Shown here piece after piece: positions 38,533-46,065 of a stretch of DNA of 64,000 bases; the stretch's first letter is position 1; every line of letters starts with the position of its first letter. This stretch comes from Verrucomicrobiia bacterium (GTDB lineage: Bacteria; Verrucomicrobiota; Verrucomicrobiia; Verrucomicrobiales; DEV007). The stretch covers positions 558,001 to 622,000 of the forward strand of contig JAUIAH010000001.1 of the NCBI GenBank assembly GCA_030425385.1, given 5' to 3'. Both the position numbers and the translations under genes were made by a program. Under the pieces are notes generated by a model. That model did not search any database. It was not told the origin of the DNA and saw only the letters and a program-made list of their open reading frames with translations.

Positions 38533-39438
38533 TCAGGAAGCTTTGGGAAAGGACTGCGAGCGCTGTTTGCGATAGCCAGTCAATGCGAGGCTTCCGTCCG
38601 CGTAGACATTGAGAATGCTGTAGGCGTTGTTCTCTTGGCCACTCCCTTCCACCATGGCAACGAGAGTGGTGTAAGCAATGCCGTTGATATCCGTGAGGGC
38701 ATTCTGGTGACTGTGCCCTTGGAAGACGGCCCGAACCTTTCCCGAGGACTCAAGCACTTTGCGAATGGCCGGGCTTTGCTTGATCGCATAGGGGCTTGTG
38801 GCCGGGTCGAGGTCGAGCCGTTGATGCACGAAGACCACCGTGGGGTGTTCGGTGTTCGCGAGGTCTTTGGTGAGCCAGTCGGCCTCCTCGGTGGGGATGT
38901 TAGGATCAGTCCACTCGAAGTTGCCAGGTTCATACGATTGGAAGTCGTGGCGATAGCAGGCGTCCAAGATGATGACATGAATCTCACCGAGATCCCAACT
39001 GTAGTAGCCCTTGGGGTTGGCGTCGCAGGCTTTGAGAAACTGGGCTTTTGTGAGGGTAGCGACGCAATGGTTGCCCAGGACATAGTGGCGCTGACAATCG
39101 AGCTGCTTGAGGCGGGCGTTGATCGTTTTGAGAAATCGTGTCTCTTCTTCCACCGTTGGGGCGGCATCGACCAGGTCGCCTAACTCGATCACGGCATCTA
39201 CTTTCTCTTGCTGAAAGAGGTCGACGGCTTCGGCGAGTTTGTCGGCAGATTCCCGATAGTGTCTCGTGCCTCCCGGAGCCTTCTCCGCGTAGTGGAGATC
39301 GGTCAGCAAACCAAGGCGGGCGACGGGTTTGCCCGCCACTTTCGATTCCTGCGTGGCAGCCATGCCTGCGGCGGCGCTCAGCCAGAGACTTGAGGTGCGG
39401 ATGAAACGACGACGAGACGTAGATTCGCGGTGGCGCAT
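38533..39438 (-). CDS. Tat-exported calcineurin-like phosphoesterase
   Basis: The 301-aa protein has a twin-arginine signal (STSRRRFIRTSSLWLSAAAGMA) and the metallophosphoesterase motifs in order: LTDLHYA, ELGDLVD, LGNHC, and VFVHQRLD/GHSHQN near the C-terminus. These bind the two-metal centre. It is related to exported phosphodiesterases of unknown substrate (CpdA/Icc-like fold). Export folded by Tat fits a metal enzyme. It is 48 nt downstream of nnr on the same strand. Confidence 0.9.
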   Translation of the reverse strand: MRHRESTSRRRFIRTSSLWLSAAAGMAATQESKVAGKPVARLGLLTDLHYAEKAPGGTRHYRESADKLAEAVDLFQQEKVDAVIELGDLVDAAPTVEEETRFLKTINARLKQLDCQRHYVLGNHCVATLTKAQFLKACDANPKGYYSWDLGEIHVIILDACYRHDFQSYEPGNFEWTDPNIPTEEADWLTKDLANTEHPTVVFVHQRLDLDPATSPYAIKQSPAIRKVLESSGKVRAVFQGHSHQNALTDINGIAYTTLVAMVEGSGQENNAYSILNVYADGSLALTGYRKQRSQSFPKAS

Positions 39439-39486
39439 GCCGACAGCTTACCCAAGCGTGGCATCTTGGGCAATGCCGTTGCTAGG

Positions 39487-40968
39487 CTACAGGTCTTGGA
39501 AGGCGGCAGCCAGATGCTTGAGGAGCATGCTAGGTCGAAGTGTCTCGACGGTTTCTCCTTGAGCAATGGCCAAGTCGGCTGCGCGGCCACAAAGCCATGC
39601 CCCGAGGCAAGCCGTCGTTTCCAAAGCATAGCCTTGGGCAGCCAGGCCCGCACACACGCCCGTGAGGACGTCTCCCATGCCGCCGGTGGCCATGCCGGGA
39701 TTGCCGGTGAGATTGTAACTGAGCGGGCGTTGTTCCTGAGCGATGATGGACCGTGTGCCCTTGTAGAGGAGCGTGATTGGAAAGGTATCCACCACCGCAC
39801 GTGCGCGAGCCGCGCGGGTGGGGAGAGCGGCTTCTTCAGGAAAGAGCCGTGCGAGTTCGCCTGGGTGTGGTGTGAAGAGGCGCGGCCCTGCGTGGGCGAC
39901 AGCGAGGCGTCGATCAGGATGCCGGGCGAGAAGATTCAGGGCATCGGCATCGACAACCACCGGCCGCGATTCCTGAGTCAGCCAATCGAGATACACTTCT
40001 GAGAGAGCCGAACCACCGCCTGGCCCGATGGCGAAAGCATCGCCCTTGAGCGCCTGGAAATCGGACACGGAGAGCGTTTCGCTGAGCGGGTGTACCATGA
40101 TTTCCGGTGGACAGCGCGTTGCCAATATGGGATAAATGTCAGGATTGACATGGAGAGAAACCAGTCCCGCCCCAGCTGTCAGCGCACCCTCGGCGACCAT
40201 GGCAGCGGCACCGGTGTATCCTAACGAACCGGCGAAGAGATGGACATGGCCAGCGCGATTCTTAAAATGGTCAACAGGCCGCCGGCGATGCCATGCTCGC
40301 AGCAGATCCCGGGTGAGCACGCGTTCGTGAGCAGGAAGGTGTCCTGGAGTTGGGGGAATGTCAGGGAGCGGAATGAGGACAAGGGTACCGACGTTTGCGG
40401 AGGCGTGATCCGCGAGAAGACCAGTCTTGGCATAAGCCACGGTGAGCGTGAGGTCGGCCTCGACTGCGCCTGAACACGGAGTTCCGGTGACACCGTCGAG
40501 GCCAGTGGGAATGTCCATGGCGATCACGTGGGCCCCTTCCTCCTGCCGACGTGCATTCATTTCCGCGGTCAACGTGCTGAGAGGCTCGCGGAGATTGCCG
40601 GTGGCCCCGATTCCTAACAAACCGTCAAGAAGAAGGAGTGAACGTCCGTCCTTCGGAAGGTCATGGGGCGCGCGCCCTAACAATTCGGCGCGTTTCTGAC
40701 GGGTCAAGGGGCTGGACTCTTCGGGTGGCCAGGCATCGCGCAGACTTACGTGCCATCCCCAAGAGGCGAGGTGCCGTGCGGCCACGAGGGCGTCACCCGC
40801 GTTATGGCCCTTACCGAGGTAAGCCACGACGTGGCCCGGAGTGGGCCAGCGTTCTCGGAGGACCTGCGCCATGCCTAGTCCTGCCTGTTCCATGAGCGCT
40901 TCGGCGGAAGCGCCCTGGGCGAAGGCGGCTTCCTCCGCCGCCTGCATTTGGGAAGGTGTGAGAATCAA
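39487..40968 (-). CDS. nnr: Bifunctional NAD(P)H-hydrate epimerase/dehydratase
   Basis: The 493-aa cytosolic enzyme repairs hydrated NAD(P)H: the N-terminal YjeF_N half (about 1-210, with GKGHNAGDALVAARHL) epimerises the R and S forms. The C-terminal half (about 215-493, with AGSLGYTGAAAMVAEGAL, FAIGPGGG, VDADALN and GMGDVLTG) dehydrates the S form using ADP or ATP. The start is TTG; it is preferred over the in-frame ATG at codon 8 because ILTPSQMQAAEEAA matches the conserved family N-terminus. The TTG start and the 30-nt spacing to the amidase gene suggest an operon. Confidence 0.95.
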   Translation of the reverse strand: MILTPSQMQAAEEAAFAQGASAEALMEQAGLGMAQVLRERWPTPGHVVAYLGKGHNAGDALVAARHLASWGWHVSLRDAWPPEESSPLTRQKRAELLGRAPHDLPKDGRSLLLLDGLLGIGATGNLREPLSTLTAEMNARRQEEGAHVIAMDIPTGLDGVTGTPCSGAVEADLTLTVAYAKTGLLADHASANVGTLVLIPLPDIPPTPGHLPAHERVLTRDLLRAWHRRRPVDHFKNRAGHVHLFAGSLGYTGAAAMVAEGALTAGAGLVSLHVNPDIYPILATRCPPEIMVHPLSETLSVSDFQALKGDAFAIGPGGGSALSEVYLDWLTQESRPVVVDADALNLLARHPDRRLAVAHAGPRLFTPHPGELARLFPEEAALPTRAARARAVVDTFPITLLYKGTRSIIAQEQRPLSYNLTGNPGMATGGMGDVLTGVCAGLAAQGYALETTACLGAWLCGRAADLAIAQGETVETLRPSMLLKHLAAAFQDL

Positions 40969-40998
40969 GGCGAAGCGTTGGGTTGGGTGTGTCCCAGC

Positions 40999-41601
40999 CT
41001 AACGCGTCTTCCGGTATCGGATCAACCCGTGACCGATTGCCTCTGCGAGCTTCTGCCGGTGGGTCCGCGAGGTGCAGCGGCGGCATTCCCATCGATTCGA
41101 GAGGAACCCTCCTTCCACCAGGATGGCGGGGTTGTGCGTGCGCCGAACGACGTAGAATCCACGGTGCTTGACCCCACGGTCGACGCGCGTCGTCTTGTGA
41201 ATGATGTTGTGATGCACCATGTGCGCGAGGGCCTCGCTCTGCGGCGTGTAGTAGAAGGTTTCGATCCCGGTGGCGCCGCGATTGGCAGCGGAATTGAAGT
41301 GGATACTCACAAAGACCGCATCGGAATACCGATTCCCGATGGAGGTCCGCTTGCTCAGAGAGATGAATTCGTCCCGATCACGTGTCAGGATGGTGCGAAT
41401 GCCGCGCTTTTGCAGGTAGCGCGCGAGGCGGCGGGAGACGTCCAAGGCGAGGTGCTTCTCGTAAACGAGGCCCGATTGCGCGCCGCGATCGTGGCCTCCA
41501 TGTCCCGGATCAATCACGACCCGAAAGGCTGCGGCGTCCCCGAGCAAGATGAGACTGAGGAGGCTCCACCACAGGAGCTTTCTGGATAGGAGCACGGACA
41601 A
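40999..41601 (-). CDS. N-acetylmuramoyl-L-alanine amidase (Amidase_3)
   Basis: The 200-aa protein has a signal sequence (LLWWSLLSLILLGDAAA) and the zinc-amidase residues: His in VIDPGHGGHD, Glu in YEKHLALDV, His in VSIHFNS, and the catalytic Glu in ILVEGGFLSN. It cleaves the bond between muramic acid and the stem peptide in the periplasm. It is a minimal catalytic form with no AMIN or SPOR domain. The start appears to be TTG; GTG two codons inside is equally good. The stretch WECRRCTSRTHR replaces the usual acidic loop after SN and is unusually basic and Cys-rich. Confidence 0.92.
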   Translation of the reverse strand: MSVLLSRKLLWWSLLSLILLGDAAAFRVVIDPGHGGHDRGAQSGLVYEKHLALDVSRRLARYLQKRGIRTILTRDRDEFISLSKRTSIGNRYSDAVFVSIHFNSAANRGATGIETFYYTPQSEALAHMVHHNIIHKTTRVDRGVKHRGFYVVRRTHNPAILVEGGFLSNRWECRRCTSRTHRQKLAEAIGHGLIRYRKTR

Positions 41602-41609
41602 GAGTAGTG

Positions 41610-41936
41610 TTAGGGCGAGTCGCGGTAGAACGAAGCCGTCCGTTGCGAGTAATAATCTTCATCCATGCACTGAGCGACCATCTCGGGCTCGCACCGCAGG
41701 GGCGGATCCTTCAAAAGTTGCTGGAAAGACGCTCTGGCGGCGCGCGCTGACTGCGGGTTCTTCAGGTAAAGAGCGACCGCGTCTTGAATGAGCTCATCCA
41801 TGTCGCGGTTCTCGCGAATGGCTTGAGAGCGCAACCGATACTCCAGTTGCGCGAGCTCCTCTTGACGACTTTGAACAGCCAGCATGGTGTCTCCGTAAAG
41901 AGGCACTAAACTTTTGTCAATTATTTCATCATCCAT
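41610..41936 (-). CDS. Hypothetical protein, 108 aa
   Basis: I do not recognise this family. The sequence is mostly helical and acidic, with SRQEELAQLEYRLRSQAIR likely forming a coiled coil and DELIQDAVALYLKNPQSARA a second helix pair. The end is EDYYSQRTASFYRDSP. It lies 8 nt upstream of the amidase gene on the same strand and probably shares its transcript. A start at codon 18 (MLAVQSRQEE) is possible. Confidence 0.6.
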   Translation of the reverse strand: MDDEIIDKSLVPLYGDTMLAVQSRQEELAQLEYRLRSQAIRENRDMDELIQDAVALYLKNPQSARAARASFQQLLKDPPLRCEPEMVAQCMDEDYYSQRTASFYRDSP

Positions 41937-42047
41937 GACGACAGTAATTTCTACACAGGGTGTCGTTCCCCTTCCGGTTGATAGTCGAGGAAATGAGACT
42001 TCAAAGCAACTTGAAATCTCAGATTTATAAAAATCCTAAGCCCATAC

Positions 42048-42069
42048 TGACTAGAATTTCTACTAGTCA
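42048..42069. promoter_or_regulatory. Perfect 7-bp inverted repeat in an A/T-rich spacer
   Basis: TGACTAG and CTAGTCA flank an 8-nt A/T-rich centre. The repeat lies in the 158-nt space between the end of the DUF2017-like gene and the start of the 108-aa gene, both on the minus strand. It could end the clpS transcript or be an operator for the amidase/nnr transcript. No T-run follows on the minus strand. Confidence 0.35.
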
Positions 42070-42094
42070 CCAAATGAAGGGCATCTGCTAGATT

Positions 42095-42646
42095 CTAGGG
42101 CAAGTCGCGACTCATTTGCACGACAAGCAGCTCCAAGATGTGGGCCAGTGAGTCGCTCAAATGCGCGGCGAAGAGTCGCTGAAGCGAAAGCTGTTCTCCT
42201 TCGTCAGGTGGATTCTCAGAAATGGGTAGGCGGTGAGTCATCGCCATCACGATGCGCGCGCGGTTGAGCACGTGGAACCATTGGTCCAGATGGTCACCGG
42301 GAATGTCTAGGCGGAAATGGGGTTCCTCTGGGTCCTCCTGAGATTCCGATTCAAGGGTCTCGGGCAAGCTTGGTTTCGCCGCGGCCAGATCTTCCATCAC
42401 CACCTGCATCGCTCGATCGTGGGCGGCGTCCAGCTCGGGCTGGACGAAGGATTCCCAGTCCTCCTCTGCTTCAGCCCGTAGCTTGGGATCTTCCTCTGGG
42501 TCCATCGGGGAGGGCGCGAGACGTTCCGCCACCAAGGGATCATCATCGGCATCGCAGAGTTCAGGCAATTGGGCCAACTGATCATAGAAGCCCTTGGGCA
42601 TTTCTAAAAAGCGCAAGCCGCCATCTTCGAGGGGAAGCAAATCCAT
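42095..42646 (-). CDS. DUF2017-like protein encoded after clpS
   Basis: The 183-aa protein is acidic in its first two thirds and has a C-terminal helical core (HLDQWFHVLNRARIVMAMTHRL, LSLQRLFAAHLSDSLAHILELLV). The pattern and the position directly after clpS (20-nt gap) match DUF2017 proteins, which follow clpS in many Actinobacteria. The family match is by eye and moderate. No membrane segment is present. A link to ClpS-mediated protein turnover is inferred only from the pairing. Confidence 0.6.
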   Translation of the reverse strand: MDLLPLEDGGLRFLEMPKGFYDQLAQLPELCDADDDPLVAERLAPSPMDPEEDPKLRAEAEEDWESFVQPELDAAHDRAMQVVMEDLAAAKPSLPETLESESQEDPEEPHFRLDIPGDHLDQWFHVLNRARIVMAMTHRLPISENPPDEGEQLSLQRLFAAHLSDSLAHILELLVVQMSRDLP

Positions 42647-42666
42647 GCCAGCGAGATCGATCGGGG

Positions 42667-43020
42667 TCAGGCGCGCTTCAATGCGGCGAGTAGTTGAAAC
42701 CCCTGCAATTGCTGAACGTAGAGCTCAGCCTTCTCTCGCGCCCCCGTCCACACAATGGAACGCCCTTTCATGTGCACCTCCATCATCAGCGTCTGGGCAC
42801 GCTCCTCATTATATCCAAACACCTTGCGTAAGACCAAGGTGACAAAGCTCATCAGATTCACCGGATCGTTGTAGACGATGACTTTCCAGGGTTGATCAAG
42901 ATCGGCGTCGGTGTCCGTTTCCGGTGACTTCACAGGAGCGGTGATCGTACCCCCGTCTCCACCACGGACGGGATCAGCCGTGCTGATGGCGCTGGGAGAG
43001 AAATGGGGAATCCGGGTCAT
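42667..43020 (-). CDS. clpS: ATP-dependent Clp protease adaptor ClpS
   Basis: The 117-aa protein has a disordered N-terminus and the ClpS fold from about residue 37: PWKVIVYNDPVNLMSFV (N-degron pocket), GYNEERAQTLMMEVHMKG and GAREKAELYVQQLQG. It delivers N-end-rule substrates to ClpA or ClpC. The ATG at 43020 overlaps the 3' end of the upstream gene by 47 nt; a GTG about 26 codons inside would avoid the overlap and still leave the full fold. I keep the ATG. Confidence 0.93.
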   Translation of the reverse strand: MTRIPHFSPSAISTADPVRGGDGGTITAPVKSPETDTDADLDQPWKVIVYNDPVNLMSFVTLVLRKVFGYNEERAQTLMMEVHMKGRSIVWTGAREKAELYVQQLQGFQLLAALKRA

Positions 43021-43600
43021 GATGAGGCTGCACACGGAGCAATGCGGTCGGTTGCTCTGATAGAAACACCTCTAGCGTGTCCTCTTGGGGATGCAAGAGC
43101 TTGCCCAAAGACGCCTGCCATTCGTGATGGAAATAGGCCACCTGGGCCGCGGGGAGACTTTCCTGGAAAAGCGCCCCCTTCACGGCAAATGCGATCGCGG
43201 GGTGGGCCTCGCCCGGTGACGCCTCCCAGGCCTCACCTAACCGGCGCACGAGCTGCGTGTGCTTTGCGCCCGAGACGGATTCTAAGACATTGGCGGCGAG
43301 AGCCTTAGCGGCCTCTCGACGAGAATCGGGCACCTCACCAGCGAGGCTCCGGCTGGCGGCCATCACCTCTTCCAATCGAGTGACACCGATCCCTTGATAG
43401 GCACGAAACATGCCTTGATTCACGGAAGCCAATCCACGAAGGACCGTTGCCCAAGTCTCACGATGCGCGGCGGGTGTCGTCGCGCGAGCGATCACACCCG
43501 TTTGTTTCGGGTCGGTGCCACGACTGATGGCCTCGACGGCGCGCGCCATGGCACCGAAGTCGGCCTCATCCTCGCGGAGGGATCGCAGTTGTTCTGGCAT
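42974..43600 (-). CDS. Hypothetical helical protein upstream of clpS, 208 aa
   Basis: I do not recognise the family. It is largely alpha-helical (ADFGAMARAVEAISRG, WATVLRGLASVNQGMFRAYQG, AKALAANVLESV) with a central segment PAIAFAVKGALFQESLPAAQ and a His-rich tail (QPHHDPDSPF...RHQHG). There is no signal peptide. The spacing of helices faintly recalls UreF-like accessory folds, but no diagnostic motif supports this, so I leave it unnamed. It overlaps clpS and is likely co-transcribed with it. Confidence 0.7.
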   Translation of the reverse strand: MPEQLRSLREDEADFGAMARAVEAISRGTDPKQTGVIARATTPAAHRETWATVLRGLASVNQGMFRAYQGIGVTRLEEVMAASRSLAGEVPDSRREAAKALAANVLESVSGAKHTQLVRRLGEAWEASPGEAHPAIAFAVKGALFQESLPAAQVAYFHHEWQASLGKLLHPQEDTLEVFLSEQPTALLRVQPHHDPDSPFLSQRHQHG

Positions 43601-43669
43601 CGGGGCGAGTCTAATGGCCCTCCGAGCCTAGGGAAAGTCCCATCGTGTGCGTTCTTGTGCGCGCCGGCA

Positions 43670-45910
43670 TCAGGGGGCTGCTACTGGTCCTGGATGGAGA
43701 TCGATCTGGTAGAAACGTCGAACGGTGGTCTTGGGGATGTCGACATAGAGGCGATAGAGATTCCCTGAATGCCTCGTGATCGTTGCCCCTGCATCTCCCC
43801 AAGAGAGCGCGCCGAGCGTGGACGACGTGAGAAGCGTCAGTTCGACGGTTCCCCTCACAATGATGCTGAAATGCACTCGTGTGGTGACATTGTCAGGAAG
43901 ATCTTCCATGGAATCCATCTCAAGACAACGCTCCACGATCACCGGATCGCAGGGCATGTAGCACAGGTGATCAATCCAGAACTCCTGCCCACCGATTCCA
44001 AACTCAGTGATCGGTCCACCCCAAATCTCTAACACACCAATCACACCGCCAGCAACCGTGCCCTGGGTGACCGAGATGGTCAGACTACCCACCGTCATCC
44101 CATCAAAGTCACTAAGATCATCTCCGATAAGAGGGGTGCCGTTGAGCAGAAGATTCACAATGCCCCCATAGTCGCCAAAGTGTAAGCGTATCCTCTCGGC
44201 GCAGTCGACGCCGACGCGTAGATTGGCATTGACCAGGGCCAGATCATTGCCCAAGTGACCCGCTTTGTTGGCGTCGTCTACCACCGCCATGCCAGCACTG
44301 GTGGTGGTCCCATTGGAGAAGAGGAATCTCTCAACGGTCATCGTGATGCCATCTTCAGAGAAAGCTTCGTTCACGGCATACTCTTTGGTCACGGGTAGCG
44401 CCTCGAAATCAATGCAGTCTGGCAGAGGTTGGCACGGTGTGAAGCAGACATGATCAATCCACAGCTCTTGGCCGCCGATGCTGATCGACTGGATGGTTCC
44501 CTCTAGCACAAGCACGCCCTGCTCACCCCCATTCACGCTCATGTGGCGAATGGTCACCAGGACTCCCCCAATCGTCGAGCCGCTGAGATTCGAGAGCGGC
44601 CCTGTGTGACTGACAGGCTCTCCATTGATCTCCAAATGGATATCCCCCCCAAAGTGCCCGTAGTACAGCGATAGATGGGTGGCGCAATCAATGAGGAAAT
44701 CGAGCTTGGCGTCATTGAGAAGGAGATCGTTCCCGGCGTGGTTTGCTCGGAGATTGTCATCAGCGGCGACAAAGCCTCCCGAAGCGTTGTTGAACTTCCC
44801 GACGGTCATGATCACGCCATCCTCGCTGAATCCCTCGCCCTCCCCATATGGAACCCTCACAGTGAGCTCCTCGAAGTCAATGCAACTCATTCCGGCGCAG
44901 GGCTCGTAGCAAATGTGGTCCATGGCAAACTCCTGACCACCGAGCTCAAACTCTTTGATCTCCCCTTCGAAAGTTAGAATGCCGAGGTAGCCGCCCTCTA
45001 CTTCCCCGGACTTCTGCACCGAAACCTGAGCACGCCCGAGGGTGAGCCCATCGGCATCCAGGAGGTTGCCAAGATTCGCCATGTCTCCATTCACACTCAG
45101 ATTCACATTGCCACCATATGCACCGAAGTGGACCTCGACGCGGCCCACACATTCGTAAAAAAGGAAGCGAAGATTGGCGTTGTTGGTCGTCACTTCCGGA
45201 CCCGTATGGCCAGCGGTTCCCACGCTCTCTCTAGCGAAACCTTGATCGGTCGTGGAACCGTTCGCGAAGGCAAACGGCGTCACCTGAATACTGACAAAGT
45301 CCTCTTGCCACTCATCTCCCACTGTGAGATCTCCATCCGGCACGGGTGGCTCGGAAAAGTCGATATAGCGGCGATCCCCTGGATCCGTGCCAGGGCATAG
45401 CGTGTAACAGAGATGATCGAGTGCAAATTCGCTTCCGCCAATCGCTAACGTCGTCACATTCCCGGTGAGCGTGACGATGCCGGTGTTCGCGCCCGTCTGC
45501 ATCATGCTGACATTGACCCCGCCCACAAGCAATCCATCGAGATCGCTGGGCGAGCTGACAATTCGGAAGTCACCATTCACACTCAAGTTGAGATTGCCTC
45601 CAAAGCTACCAAAGTGATAGGAAACGGACTCCGTGCACGGGAAACTTAGCTGGATGGTCGCATTATTGAACACCAAGTCTTGTCCATTGTGCCCGGCGCT
45701 TTGGAAGTCACGCACCCGGACAAACCCATCGGTGACAGTGGTGCCGTTTCCCGATTGGAAAGGTCCCACCTGCACGGTCGTGCCAGTCGTCGAGAACGTG
45801 TCGCCATTGTTGTAGGTCGTATCCAGGACTAAATCTTCGAAGTCGAGGTATTCTTGGCCACTAACGATATTTCCAAAGGCCATGGATAGAAGGAGAAGAA
45901 GTCGCTTCAT
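43670..45910 (-). CDS. Secreted protein with four tandem roughly 165-residue cysteine-containing domains
   Basis: I start at the ATG giving MKRLLLLLSMAFGNIVSGQ, a signal peptide, for 746 aa. Four repeats follow, each opening with DFE-L, then a GTT/F-rich strand, AGHxGxDL and N-A-L. Next come a Cys near the middle, HFGxYGGxxNLxxNG, and the end IGGQEFxxDHLCYxPC, with two or three Cys per unit. The C-terminus (TVRRFYQIDLHPG) is the short verrucomicrobial exoprotein tail. The order of strands suggests a jelly-roll or sugar-binding fold, but I recognise no family. It is divergent from the lyase/TraB fusion gene. Confidence 0.88.
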   Translation of the reverse strand: MKRLLLLLSMAFGNIVSGQEYLDFEDLVLDTTYNNGDTFSTTGTTVQVGPFQSGNGTTVTDGFVRVRDFQSAGHNGQDLVFNNATIQLSFPCTESVSYHFGSFGGNLNLSVNGDFRIVSSPSDLDGLLVGGVNVSMMQTGANTGIVTLTGNVTTLAIGGSEFALDHLCYTLCPGTDPGDRRYIDFSEPPVPDGDLTVGDEWQEDFVSIQVTPFAFANGSTTDQGFARESVGTAGHTGPEVTTNNANLRFLFYECVGRVEVHFGAYGGNVNLSVNGDMANLGNLLDADGLTLGRAQVSVQKSGEVEGGYLGILTFEGEIKEFELGGQEFAMDHICYEPCAGMSCIDFEELTVRVPYGEGEGFSEDGVIMTVGKFNNASGGFVAADDNLRANHAGNDLLLNDAKLDFLIDCATHLSLYYGHFGGDIHLEINGEPVSHTGPLSNLSGSTIGGVLVTIRHMSVNGGEQGVLVLEGTIQSISIGGQELWIDHVCFTPCQPLPDCIDFEALPVTKEYAVNEAFSEDGITMTVERFLFSNGTTTSAGMAVVDDANKAGHLGNDLALVNANLRVGVDCAERIRLHFGDYGGIVNLLLNGTPLIGDDLSDFDGMTVGSLTISVTQGTVAGGVIGVLEIWGGPITEFGIGGQEFWIDHLCYMPCDPVIVERCLEMDSMEDLPDNVTTRVHFSIIVRGTVELTLLTSSTLGALSWGDAGATITRHSGNLYRLYVDIPKTTVRRFYQIDLHPGPVAAP

Positions 45911-46002
45911 AGAATGAGAGTCCACAATGATCTGGAGATGGTCAAGAAGCCCGGACCGGGTTCGCGGGATTGAGGGTCGTTCACGGCATCAGTCAAATAA
46001 AT

Positions 46003-46020
46003 TTACCAAGCGTTTGGTAA
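46003..46020. promoter_or_regulatory. Candidate operator: TTACCAA-N4-TTGGTAA inverted repeat
   Basis: A perfect 7-bp inverted repeat with a 4-nt spacer sits in the 155-nt gap between two divergent secreted-protein genes, 46 nt before the plus-strand start and 93 nt before the minus-strand start. Length and symmetry resemble TetR- or LacI-type operators. No regulator gene is adjacent. Confidence 0.45.
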
Positions 46021-46065
46021 GGACTCCGTGCTGGCAAGCTTGCGTCCCCGTGTGCATGTTACGGG

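Noticed and set aside
42974-43600. UreF-like urease accessory protein.
   Set aside because: No diagnostic motif and no urease genes nearby.
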